A DNA stretch of 64,000 nucleotides from Streptomyces sp. SN-593 (GTDB taxonomy: Bacteria; Actinomycetota; Actinomycetes; Streptomycetales; Streptomycetaceae), in NCBI RefSeq assembly GCF_016756395.1, contig NZ_AP018366.1, positions 1 to 64,000 on the forward strand, given 5' to 3'. Each line of letters starts with the position of its first letter. Within the stretch, counting starts at the first letter, position 1. The notes below the pieces were generated by a model that worked only from the letters and a program-made list of their open reading frames with translations, made no database searches and was not told the origin of the DNA. Below, one piece after another: positions 34,001 to 41,041 of this stretch. The translations under genes were made by a program, and so were the position numbers.

Positions 34001-34344
34001 TCAGCGGTGTCCCCCCGCGGAAGTACGTGTGGGCCGAACACCTGGCGCAGGACATGATCGCCGCGATTGTCGACGTCGCGGCGACGCTTGGCGAGCGGCG
34101 CCTTGCACTCGCCGATCCGCGGGGAGCCCTGTGGGCGACCACCAAGGGCTTGGACGTCGCACCGGAGGCGGAGCACCTGTACCGGATCAACTTCCGCGCC
34201 CACCACGCCCTGGGCGACCATGAAGGGCTGGAACGGGCCGCCGGGCAGCTTGAGCGCCTGTGTGACGCCCTCGGCAGCGACATGGAGGACGCCACCGTGG
34301 AGCTGCTGCGATCGCTGCTCGCCTCCGCAGCTCCCCTGCGGTAG
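31039..34344 (+). CDS. Membrane LysM - BTAD regulator-like protein, 1101 aa
   Basis: Large composite protein closing the Tad operon. N-terminus: membrane helices near residues 24-46, 66-92 and 112-130. Two LysM-like domains follow at ~178-235 and ~259-306 (both with SLxSIAQQQLGD), then a Pro/Thr-rich linker and a further membrane helix near 394-413. The C-terminal third holds a winged helix (~855-945; EIAAWMVLHPGLDHHALDEAIW) and a BTAD-type helical repeat domain (~960-1100). BTAD regulators are usually cytoplasmic activators; membrane-anchored LysM fusions of this kind sit beside Tad clusters in Streptomyces and may link wall sensing to pilus control. Start ATG at 31039, 31 bp after the previous stop. 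Confidence 0.8.
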   Translation: MPQPSPTKPARRAGSSSAAALRALGSFVVLLALLIGLPLLLWWATAVVGPDGVRALGNLASTRDSGQVFLLALAAIGWIGWAAFAVSVLLEIPAQLRGRSAPQLRGLLGQRTAATLVGAIFLVLPAGTALAAAAAPAAHAATPSSTAAVHPRGLAQQAAAASTPHTPSEHRPASVSYTVQEVRPAESLWSIAQQQLGDGNRWQEIADLNTGRTMADGTTFRADAPIQPGWVLHLPSDAHAQDASSNSTNSEPAGTHATYTVAPGDSLSSIAQQQLGDETKWPDIYALNKGHVTDPDLIYPREHLQLPGTAPSKQGPPAAHETPQHKAPSTTTPPPATPPPADTAPSTAPRASTAPAVTPTQQPGIAPAPDRTPATAATTGSTTAAHTTATGSRMPLYALGGGLLAAAVLTMLGLRRRHQQRRRGISRRIPLPTGSAAATEQALRATEHPDVPQFIDSALRTAAIGLAAASRVLPDLSAVVYDGHGLELRLTAPAAPVAPFAAVDGDLARWRCSVDSNELLPAERIDTVEAPYPALVTLGSTATSTVLVDLEHYGLVALTGPHRRAVLRALAIELATSRYAEHLDVAVTGAGTCPGLAPLVPEWFTAYDTVDAAMRAAQDHHAMQARALADLGVDGLRGARLRDDQASVWTPYLLLADDADDDTTGALAELADRRPRTAGAVVTAAGTVATTPLPPGGWLLDTTAGQVRLPDVDLTVHLQVLPDDAYSDVIALLAESDESRPDVPARPPTTAPDALPDPAAAAAAPPVTAAAAAVPKLHAASRSGRVQLPESHDGDSDSNAGASLDSLMASFADLEDSVEGAADEPDPEVTAAVAPAAVLPPAPRSPEPAAPSDPLIRVLGPVDIIGAGGTADTKYVRTLTEIAAWMVLHPGLDHHALDEAIWPGREVSRKTRNPWISRLRTLLGTAADGTKYLPAIATTDDARYRFADRVTSDWQLFQDLAAKGAASSGDHADDLLRAALDMVRGRPFSGVPPRKYVWAEHLAQDMIAAIVDVAATLGERRLALADPRGALWATTKGLDVAPEAEHLYRINFRAHHALGDHEGLERAAGQLERLCDALGSDMEDATVELLRSLLASAAPLR

Positions 34345-34422
34345 CCGGCCGCTGGTTCTACCCACCGGCCAGCACGCAGGCAGCCGCCGGATGTCGGGGA
34401 ATCCGGTCGCACCCATGGCGAC

Positions 34423-34454
34423 GTGATGAAAGTGCGGTACAGTTGTCTCGTTGG
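34423..34454 (+). promoter_or_regulatory. P1 promoter-like element, copy D
   Basis: Plus-strand P1 copy: GTGATGAAAGTGC, GGTACAG, TTGTCTCGTTGG. It ends 46 bp before the ATG at 34501. The TTTTCTTG of other copies is TTGTCTCG here. Confidence 0.7.
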
Positions 34455-34500
34455 CGTTCGCCACGCCGAATCCCACTGGCTGCGGCTCAGGAGACTTCCC

Positions 34501-34779
34501 ATGGCACCCCGACTGACCCCCAAGCGTCTCGCCGCACTCCGGTTGGCCGCAGCCCACCCGAAGGGGAACATCAGCTCGCTGATCATGACGGTCACGGGGG
34601 AGAAGTCCTGGCTCAAGGCCTCAGACGAGATCGCGCTCGAGGAGTCCGGCTTCGCCGACTCGATCGATGACTGCGGCCACATCCAGGGCGCCGCCGATCC
34701 CGAGCGCGAACACCGCTCGCACCCGCACTTCTTCCGCATCACTGACGCCGGCCGCCAGGCCGTCGCCGACGCCGGCTGA
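34501..34779 (+). CDS. Hypothetical protein, 92 aa
   Basis: Small basic/acidic mixed protein (TPKRLAALRLAAAHPKGN, ending FFRITDAGRQAVADAG). The ending resembles a winged-helix C-terminus (F-x-IT-x-AGR), so it may be a small DNA-binding protein, but this is weak. ATG at 34501 with CAGGAGA seven bases upstream. It is controlled by P1 copy D. Confidence 0.65.
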   Translation: MAPRLTPKRLAALRLAAAHPKGNISSLIMTVTGEKSWLKASDEIALEESGFADSIDDCGHIQGAADPEREHRSHPHFFRITDAGRQAVADAG

Positions 34780-34864
34780 CTCACCGCCGGGAACGAGGGG
34801 TTCGGGGAGCGCCGGGGTCATGGGCGCCTGCTTCTGAACCCGTCACGAGACCAGGAGATCCATC

Positions 34865-35200
34865 ATGAGCAAGTACACGCCCGTGGACATCACACCCCCT
34901 GAACTGCAGCCGTCGGCGCTGACCCACCACGTGCCCGACTGGGCAGAGGCCGCGCCCACACCGACCGACGTGCACGACTGGGATCGGCGCCGGGAGGCGG
35001 CGCTCGTCCCGTTCGAACTCGATGACGTGCCGTCGGAAGCGGATCAAGGAAACTGCGGACGGCCTCAGTGGTGTCGGGTTCGGGCCGGCGCCGATCCGCA
35101 CGTCGATGCCGAGGTGGGCGCAGGCGCGCAGCCGGATGCGCTGCGCCGCTGGAACCGGGGCGCTGCCGCCGCCCGGAACGGGCTTGCCGGGCATTGGTGA
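34865..35200 (+). CDS. Hypothetical protein, 111 aa, possibly degraded C-terminus
   Basis: The first ~60 residues (MSKYTPVDITPPELQP, VPDWAEAAPTPTDVHDW) are well-behaved and preceded by CAGGAGA. The last ~50 residues are Arg/Gly/Ala-rich and look like out-of-frame translation, so the gene may be truncated by a frameshift near 35040. No family recognised. It follows the previous gene by 85 bp. Confidence 0.5.
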   Translation: MSKYTPVDITPPELQPSALTHHVPDWAEAAPTPTDVHDWDRRREAALVPFELDDVPSEADQGNCGRPQWCRVRAGADPHVDAEVGAGAQPDALRRWNRGAAAARNGLAGHW

Positions 35201-35211
35201 TGTACGCCGTG

Positions 35212-35233
35212 AATCGACTCCCCAATTGGGGAG
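35212..35233. repeat. Perfect 22-bp palindrome
   Basis: Arms CGACTCCCC and GGGGAGTCG around AATT, centred at 35222.5. It lies in the non-coding interval 35201-35493. Candidate operator, or part of a transfer or resolution site. Confidence 0.75.
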
Positions 35234-35285
35234 TCGCATTCCGCACCCGGCCTGGGGCCCGGCTTGAGAGGGGCCTGACCTGCGG

Positions 35286-35340
35286 TGCAACCGGGCGGTG
35301 CAAGCATGTGAGCAACCGGTCCGAGCCGGGGTGCAACCGG
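35286..35340. repeat. Three GCAACCGG repeats in non-coding DNA
   Basis: GCAACCGG occurs at 35287, 35312 and 35333, each with similar flanks (TGCAACCGG twice). CTGACCTGCGGT, shared with the inverted repeat behind traB, ends at 35286. Nearby TATTCCAT occurs twice (35384, 35433). The ~290-bp stretch 35201-35493 has no credible gene. Confidence 0.5.
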
Positions 35341-35493
35341 GGAACGGCGGCGGCACGGCGGGAAGCCGTGCCGGAATTCGCCTATTCCATGTGGTCCCAG
35401 TGATGGTCTGGGGGTGTTGCTCCCTGTACGGGCTATTCCATAGCTGCTCTGCGGCTTTCCGCCCGGTCGAGGATTCGCGCCGCCGGGTCCGCG

Positions 35494-36945
35494 CTACGAG
35501 CGGGCGGATGTCCGGCCTTCCTGGCGGCGGAACTCGCCGAGGTACTTGCGGGCGCTCCCCTCGGACAGGCCCGCTTCCGCGTGCATCTGCTGGGCGAGCC
35601 GGTTGGCGGACTGGCTGCGTTCGGCCGGGGCGAGGTTGTCGAAGAGGGCCCGCAGCCGGGCCTTGCCGTCGGCGGCCGGTTCCACCTCTGCGCCCGGTTC
35701 CACGTCGGCGGCTGGCTCGGGGTGGAACAGTTCCAGCTCGTCCTCCGCGTCCTTCGCCGGCGGCTGCGCGGGGACGCGGGCGTGCACGGTCAGGCCTGGG
35801 CCGCGGCTCGACCGGGAGGCCGGGGTGCCGGCGTACGGCGCCGCGGCCCCGGGCTGGAACTCGGGGTGGAACTCGGGTTGGAATTCCACCGGTGCAGTGT
35901 CGCCGCGTTCGTTGTTCCACCCCGGGGCCTGTTCCACCGCGGGGCCGGGCGCGGGCTGCTGCTGTTCCAGTTCCAACGCGGCGGGCTCCGCGGCACCGGT
36001 CTCCGCAGGGGGCGTTCCACCGTGGCCAGCCGCCAGGAGGTCGAGCTGCTGGGGGCTGGGCAAGGTGCCGTGCTCGCGGGCGTAGGCGCGGAAGGCGTGG
36101 AAGAGGGCCTCATCGGCGACGACTTCGCCGACAGTCCCGGGGGCCGCCGCGGCGCCAGGTTCGACCGTGGCGGAGGAATTCTCCGGCGCCGGCTCGGGCG
36201 CGGGTGTCGCCGGGGCCAGTTGCGTCGCCGGGGCCGGAATCATGATGCCGGCGGCTCGAAGGCCTGCGTCGGCGGTCTCCGCGAGCGGCACGCCGTACTT
36301 GGCGAGGCGCAGCGGCATGATTGCCTCAACTGGTGCCCGCCTGCGCCAGGCGGCCCCGTACCGGGCGCGCAGCCGGGCCCGGTAGACCAGGCGGTCCTGC
36401 TCGCGGCGGATGACCTCTTCGTACGACCGCAGTTCCCACAGCTTCATCCGCCGCCACAGCCGGAAGGTCGGTGCCGGCGCAAGCAGCCAGCGGGTGACGC
36501 GGACGCCCTCCATGTGCTTGTCGGCGGTGATGTCCGCAATCCGCCCGAGCGCGTGCCGAGCGGCCTCCACCGACACCACGAACAGCACCGGGATGATCGC
36601 GTGCATGCCCACGCCGAGCTTGTCCGGCCAGGCCGCGGCGCCGTTGAAGGCGATCGTCGCGGCGGTCAGCAGCCAGGCCGTCTGCCGCAGCAGCGGGAAC
36701 GGGATCCGCAGCCAGGTCAGCAGCAGATCCAGGGCGAGCAGCACGACGATGCCCGCGTCCACGCCGATCGGGAACACGTTCGCGAACCAGCCGAAGCCCT
36801 TGTCCAGGGCGAGCGAGCGCACCGCCGCGTAGGAGCCGGCGAAGCCGATCCCGGCGATGATCACGGCACCGGCCACGACCACGCCAGCGAGCACGCGGTG
36901 AGCGCGGGTCATCTGGACGGTCCGGGCCTGGCGGGGATGGCTCAC
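35494..36945 (-). CDS. DUF2637 (SpdB-like) plasmid spread membrane protein, 483 aa
   Basis: Residues ~15-150 carry four membrane helices with the DUF2637 pattern (VLAGVVVAGAVIIAGIGFAGSY, GFGWFANVFPIGVDAGIVV, TWLRIPFPLLRQTAWLL, IIPVLFVVSVEAARHAL). Such proteins include the plasmid spread factors of Streptomyces, which move plasmid DNA within recipient mycelium. A basic region follows, then a long Pro/Glu/Ala linker and a C-terminal helical HTH-like end (LAQQMHAEAGLSEGSARKYL). GTG start at 36945; an ATG at 36912 is possible. Last gene of the minus-strand replication block. Confidence 0.78.
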   Translation of the reverse strand: MSHPRQARTVQMTRAHRVLAGVVVAGAVIIAGIGFAGSYAAVRSLALDKGFGWFANVFPIGVDAGIVVLLALDLLLTWLRIPFPLLRQTAWLLTAATIAFNGAAAWPDKLGVGMHAIIPVLFVVSVEAARHALGRIADITADKHMEGVRVTRWLLAPAPTFRLWRRMKLWELRSYEEVIRREQDRLVYRARLRARYGAAWRRRAPVEAIMPLRLAKYGVPLAETADAGLRAAGIMIPAPATQLAPATPAPEPAPENSSATVEPGAAAAPGTVGEVVADEALFHAFRAYAREHGTLPSPQQLDLLAAGHGGTPPAETGAAEPAALELEQQQPAPGPAVEQAPGWNNERGDTAPVEFQPEFHPEFQPGAAAPYAGTPASRSSRGPGLTVHARVPAQPPAKDAEDELELFHPEPAADVEPGAEVEPAADGKARLRALFDNLAPAERSQSANRLAQQMHAEAGLSEGSARKYLGEFRRQEGRTSARS

Positions 36946-37074
36946 TGTCTCGCTTCCCGTTCTCTCTGGAAATCGTTGCTCACTGTGTCACTTCGGGCGC
37001 CGTGCTTCATCGAGTCCCCGGCGTTTCGACCGGTGCCGTAGCCGGTGCTGTCCTCGGCGGCCCTTCGGGGCTGG

Positions 37075-37788
37075 TCATTCGACCCACCCGCGGACTTCGA
37101 GGTGGGTGATCTGGGCGCCAGGGTCAAGTCGGCCGGTCTCGACCATCCACCGCTGGAAAGCGGCCGCGACGTCGCCGCTGGCGGCCTGGACGCGGTCCGC
37201 CCACTCCTGAGCGTCGAAGCCGGCCTCACCGAGCCCGGGCCCGGCCGAGTTGCCGTAGGCGCGTTCCTCGGTGCCGTCCTTGCGCTGGACGACGCCGCGG
37301 CGGACGCCCGGGGAGTCGCCCCGGCGGCCGGAGTCGATCAGGAACGCGCCCTTGCGCGCCCGGACGGTGAACGCCAGCTTCCCCCCAGCCGCCGCGGTCT
37401 TGGCGACGACCGGCCGCAGCCTGGAAGCACCCGAGCCGATGTGCTGCTTGCCGGCGCGGGCGGCGGAGGAGCGGCCCGGGGTGCCGATGACGTCGCGGGC
37501 GCGGACCCGGGCGCGACCGCCGGCGCGGGTGGTGCGCCGCTGAATGTGGGGCTGCGCCACCGCCTTGAGCTGGTCGACGGTGGTGGCGTTGCCGGTCTGG
37601 AACTCCTGGACGGCGTAGGTCAGTGCCTCCACGAACGACGCGCCCTTGCCCTTGGTGAAGAACTGCGAGACCAGGCTGGGGTCGCGGCCGATGATCGCGG
37701 CGATGTCCTTTCGTGTGAACTCGCCTTCGGTGATCAGCACGTTCGCCAACCGGGCCGCCTCGTTCAGCGGGTCGCCGCTCTGGGTCAC
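37075..37788 (-). CDS. XRE-like DNA-binding protein, 237 aa
   Basis: The N-terminal ~60 residues include an HTH: LITEGEFTRKDIAAIIGRD followed by SLVSQFFTKGKG, with FVEALTYAVQEFQTG after it. The middle is basic (RRTTRAGGRARVRARDV) and the C-terminus acidic. It could be a Kor-type repressor or partition-type protein. GTG start at 37788 overlaps the stop of the upstream membrane gene, with AAAGGATG before it. Part of the minus-strand replication operon. Confidence 0.68.
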   Translation of the reverse strand: MTQSGDPLNEAARLANVLITEGEFTRKDIAAIIGRDPSLVSQFFTKGKGASFVEALTYAVQEFQTGNATTVDQLKAVAQPHIQRRTTRAGGRARVRARDVIGTPGRSSAARAGKQHIGSGASRLRPVVAKTAAAGGKLAFTVRARKGAFLIDSGRRGDSPGVRRGVVQRKDGTEERAYGNSAGPGLGEAGFDAQEWADRVQAASGDVAAAFQRWMVETGRLDPGAQITHLEVRGWVE

Positions 37789-38108
37789 AGGACATCCTTT
37801 CCGCTGGTGGTTCCGGTGCCGGCCGTGCGCCTGGCGGCCCAGTCGGGGTCCAGGGCGGGGGCGGGTACGCGGGGTTCGGCCTGTCGTGAGGCACGGACGT
37901 TGGCCCGTGTCCGGCGGGGGTGGGCCGCGGACAGGTAGGCGATTTCGACGGCCATGATGATCTGTGCGGCCCACCAGGCCGGGCCGTGCGGGCCGCCGAC
38001 TTGGCGGTCGGCCCACTGGTCCAGGCGCTGCCCGGGCCGGATACGGCCGGACCAGTACCCGGCGGCCAGGACCACCGCGGCCGCAACGACGGCGAGGACG
38101 GTCGTCAT
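37785..38108 (-). CDS. Small membrane protein, 107 aa
   Basis: N-terminal membrane helix (residues 3-20, VLAVVAAAVVLAAGYW), a second hydrophobic stretch near 44-60 (WWAAQIIMAVEIAYL), and a basic tail. No family recognised. Overlapping starts and stops couple it to the genes on both sides. Confidence 0.7.
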   Translation of the reverse strand: MTTVLAVVAAAVVLAAGYWSGRIRPGQRLDQWADRQVGGPHGPAWWAAQIIMAVEIAYLSAAHPRRTRANVRASRQAEPRVPAPALDPDWAARRTAGTGTTSGKDVL

Positions 38109-38353
38109 TCGGCTTCCTCCGGTCCGCAGACGTGGTCGGAGTAGGCCGGCATGCCGTCGGTCACGTACGCGTCACCGCTGGCCCCGCAGTTGTCGCAGCT
38201 CCATTCGGCGTACCAGGTGGGGTCCTCCTGCCCGGCGAGGTCGTCCTGGTCGGCCTCGGGGGTGTCCTCGTCCGCCCAGTCGTCGTCGCCGGAATCGCCG
38301 CAGGCGTGCTCCCACCGGCCGAACCAGCGCACGGTGCTCGTGTCGGTCGTCAC
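38105..38353 (-). CDS. Small acidic Cys-containing protein, 82 aa
   Basis: Very acidic middle (CGDSGDDDWADEDTPEAD) and SCDNCGASG with a later VCGP, suggesting a zinc site of three or four Cys (Cys18, 53, 56, 76). GTG start overlaps the stop of the polymerase-like gene. Small zinc proteins often follow replication genes, but its role is unknown. Confidence 0.65.
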   Translation of the reverse strand: MTTDTSTVRWFGRWEHACGDSGDDDWADEDTPEADQDDLAGQEDPTWYAEWSCDNCGASGDAYVTDGMPAYSDHVCGPEEAE

Positions 38354-40431
38354 TGTGTTGCCCCCTGCCGGAGCTGCTCGCGCCCCAGTGCTCGCAGGTC
38401 CAGCAGTTCCTGCTCGGTGGTCGGTGCGGGGATGGGGCCGCCGAGGCGGCCCTTGAGCAGGTAGTCTCCGGGCTGCCGGTGGTACGGCCAGTCCACCTGC
38501 TGCGTCGTGTAGATGGCGTCGGTGCGGAATGCCACGACGCTGCGCGGCGGGAGGTGGAGGGCGCCGACGTGCACGCCGTCGTCGCGCATGAGCATGTCGA
38601 GCAGTGCGGCCCGGGCGCCCGACCACACGCCGGCGGCCCACTCGGGGTGGGCGTTGGGGTCGCGGGAGAAGCCGCTGACGCGCTGGAAGGTGATGTTGTT
38701 GTCGTCTTCGCTGATGATGCGGGCGCCCGGCGGGAGGTCCTGGTCGCGGCCCGCCGGGACGGTCCCGGTGATCATGCGGGGGCGTTGGGCGAATCCCCCG
38801 ATCCCGTAGAGCAGGACCGAGCGGACTGCGCGGGAGGCCAGGTAGGCGGCGGTGCGCTGCTGGGGGTCGGCGTGCAGCTCGGACTGGGCGGTCAGCGACT
38901 CCCAGGCAGACTTCAGCCGGGTCGACCACTCGTGCAGCGGCTTGCCCTCCTCCCAGACCAGGCCGTCGAGGATCTCCACCTGCCAGCCGTGATCCCGCGC
39001 CAGCTTGACCTCGGGGCCTCCCGCCCAGGTGGTCCAGGACTGGCCGGGCTGGTCGGGATAGTCCCAGGCCCGCTCGCCGGGGATCGGTGCCGGCAGCATG
39101 CCCACGTGCTGCCAGTCGTGCGGCACGGTGACTTTGATGTTCCAGTGCGAGGGCTTGAACAGGGCGCTCGTCTGCTCCTTTTCGGTGAGGCCGGCGAACG
39201 CCTGGCCGGTCAGGCGGCGCGGTACACCGACGCCCCCGCGCCAGCAGTGGCGGGCGTAGGCGAAGGTCCTGTCGTACTCGACCAGTTGCGGCAGCTCGTC
39301 CGGTACCTGCGGGGGGGTGATGAGCTGGGTGCGGCCCTGCCCGGCCGTGGCGTGCAGCAGGCCGCGGATTTCCTCGCTCATCACCGGATAGCCGTCGGCC
39401 CAGCGGGCGCCGGCCTTCGCCGGGATGGTCCGCGTCCACAGGTCCCGGCCGGTCTGGCTCGGTGAGCCCATGAGCACCACGTCGTTCCAGTGCGGTTTGA
39501 GTGCCTGCCACAGCAGTACGAACGCGTCGCGTACGACCGAGGGGCTGGCGCCGTCCGGGTCGAACCACTCGTGGACGCTGCGGATCTCGGTGTGCTGGTC
39601 GCCGCGCTGCCACCGGCCGACGGGGTTCCGCTCGTGGACGAGGTGGCCGGCCATCCGGTCCTTGCCGCGGGAAGACTCCACGCTCCAGCCGATGATCGGG
39701 GCGTTCAGCCAGGCCGCGACCGCGTCGCGCAGGTACGGGTACCGGTCGGAATCGCGGTGCCAGGGCGCCCCGGCGGTGATGAAGATCCGCTCCACGGTGT
39801 CCGGGACGGTGGCGTAGACGGCGGTCAGGATCTCTCCGGCAGTGGCGGTGCCGAGGTCGAGCCGGACGGTGTGGTCGCGGTAGACGAGCACGCCGGTGTC
39901 GGTGTCCAGGAATGCCATCGCGCGGGGCTGCTGGGTGAAGTTCGGTCGGACCGAGGCCAGCCCCTTTGTCGAGGCGAACCACCTGTCCCCGGCGGGCCCG
40001 TCGGGGATCGAGGGCAGGGTACGGAAGGTGTCGCCGGGCGGTTGCTCCGGCTGCCGGGAATCGGGGGCAACTGCGGGTGCGGCTTGCGCGGGCGGGGCGG
40101 TCGGCGCCGGTTCGGGCTCGGCGGGCGGAGTCGGCTGGGGTTCGGTCCGGGCCGGGGTCGCGGCGGTCGGGGCGGTTGTCGGCGGTTGCTCGGGCTGCGT
40201 GTCAGCAGCCTGGTCCGGTCCGAGGGCCGGAGCGATCGCCACGACGTCCAGGATGCTCAGCCCAGCCGCCGGTGCGATCTTGTCGGCGGACGCGGTCGCG
40301 TGGCGGGCCAGCGCGACGATCTGCTTGTTGCGGGCGGACTCGAGGCCGGCGAGCTTCTTGCGGACGGCGGCGATGTTGTCGCGGACGGCGCGCAGCTCCC
40401 TCATGCCCGCGGTGTACTGCTGGTTGTCCAT
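38350..40431 (-). CDS. Family-B DNA polymerase-like protein (putative), 693 aa
   Basis: N-terminal helix (~1-55), a Pro/Ala/Thr linker (~75-135), then ~550 residues whose pattern resembles protein-primed family-B polymerases. Visible matches: EYDRTFAYAR near residue 384 (motif A, D-x-x-F/L-Y type); HWNIKVTVP, GMLPAPIPG, YPDQPGQSW and ARDHGWQVEILDGLVW in the order found between motifs A and B; VRSVLLYGIGGFAQRPR near 535 (motif B, ...LYG-x-x-F); and VVAFRTDAIYTT near 631 (motif C). In motif C the first Asp of D-T-D is Arg, so activity is uncertain. RAMAFLDTDTG near 175 could be an exonuclease-like remnant. ATG with GGGGAGG upstream, overlapping the previous stop. Neighbours are an HTH protein and DnaB, which supports a replication role. 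This is remote recognition by eye. Confidence 0.5.
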   Translation of the reverse strand: MDNQQYTAGMRELRAVRDNIAAVRKKLAGLESARNKQIVALARHATASADKIAPAAGLSILDVVAIAPALGPDQAADTQPEQPPTTAPTAATPARTEPQPTPPAEPEPAPTAPPAQAAPAVAPDSRQPEQPPGDTFRTLPSIPDGPAGDRWFASTKGLASVRPNFTQQPRAMAFLDTDTGVLVYRDHTVRLDLGTATAGEILTAVYATVPDTVERIFITAGAPWHRDSDRYPYLRDAVAAWLNAPIIGWSVESSRGKDRMAGHLVHERNPVGRWQRGDQHTEIRSVHEWFDPDGASPSVVRDAFVLLWQALKPHWNDVVLMGSPSQTGRDLWTRTIPAKAGARWADGYPVMSEEIRGLLHATAGQGRTQLITPPQVPDELPQLVEYDRTFAYARHCWRGGVGVPRRLTGQAFAGLTEKEQTSALFKPSHWNIKVTVPHDWQHVGMLPAPIPGERAWDYPDQPGQSWTTWAGGPEVKLARDHGWQVEILDGLVWEEGKPLHEWSTRLKSAWESLTAQSELHADPQQRTAAYLASRAVRSVLLYGIGGFAQRPRMITGTVPAGRDQDLPPGARIISEDDNNITFQRVSGFSRDPNAHPEWAAGVWSGARAALLDMLMRDDGVHVGALHLPPRSVVAFRTDAIYTTQQVDWPYHRQPGDYLLKGRLGGPIPAPTTEQELLDLRALGREQLRQGATQ

Positions 40432-40964
40432 CAGGATTCCTCCCCGGCAGGGCCGGTCAGGGGCTGGCGTTCGGCGATCGCGGTGACCTGCCGCTCGTAC
40501 TCGCGCCACAGCAGCGCGGCCGCGTCGGCCGGGTCGTCGTGCTGCAACTGGCGGCGGAGGTACTGGTAGGCGTCGTGCACTCCCGCCAGGCGCGGGTAGC
40601 GGCGGTGCAGTTCGCTGCCGCCCTGGGCGAGGTCGTAGCGGTGGTGCCGGTAGGCGCGCGCCAGGTCCTGGTCGGTGGGCTCGGCCGGGGCCTGCTCCAT
40701 GGCGGTGTACAGGGTCCGCCGGGTGACCCCTGCCCAGGTGGCAGCGGTCGTGAGTTCGATGACGCCGGCCCGGGTTCCGGCGTGGTGCTGCTGGACGCTG
40801 CGGTGCCCGAGAAGCGCGTGGCCCATCGCGGCGATCGCGGCGCGGCGGGCGGCTTCCGCGTCTGCGGCCCGCTCGCCGGCCTCACGCAGCAGTCGGCTGG
40901 TGCGGGAGGCGGAGGTCAGCAACGCCAGGTCCGCGGCGTACGGCTCGGCTTCTGACTCAGCCAT
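40431..40964 (-). CDS. Helical HTH protein upstream of the polymerase-like gene, 177 aa
   Basis: Strongly helical; residues ~66-88 (VIELTTAATWAGVTRRTLYTAM) look like a helix-turn-helix. The N-terminal part may form a coiled coil (LLREAGERAADAEAARRAAI). ATG with GGGAG upstream; stop overlaps the polymerase-like start. It heads its own unit behind the 19-bp palindrome at 41023-41041 and could be the repressor that binds there. Confidence 0.62.
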   Translation of the reverse strand: MAESEAEPYAADLALLTSASRTSRLLREAGERAADAEAARRAAIAAMGHALLGHRSVQQHHAGTRAGVIELTTAATWAGVTRRTLYTAMEQAPAEPTDQDLARAYRHHRYDLAQGGSELHRRYPRLAGVHDAYQYLRRQLQHDDPADAAALLWREYERQVTAIAERQPLTGPAGEES

Positions 40965-41022
40965 GGCAGCTCCCGTCCCGTGTCGATGATGTTGTGTAGT
41001 AGCTTCTCATAAAAGCCGAGAT

Positions 41023-41041
41023 ATGTATAGTTGCTATACAT
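41023..41041 (-). promoter_or_regulatory. 19-bp perfect palindrome, probable operator
   Basis: ATGTATAG-TTG-CTATACAT, an AT-rich perfect inverted repeat in a GC-rich background. It lies 59 bp upstream of the ATG at 40964 and touches the stop of dnaB. A -10-like TATACAT is inside it on the minus strand. Probable repressor-controlled promoter for the polymerase-like operon. Confidence 0.7.

Noticed and set aside
38350-40431. Telomere-associated protein Tap of linear Streptomyces replicons
   Set aside because: No Tpg-like partner beside it and the visible motifs resemble family-B polymerases better; there is no sign of telomere palindromes in the window.
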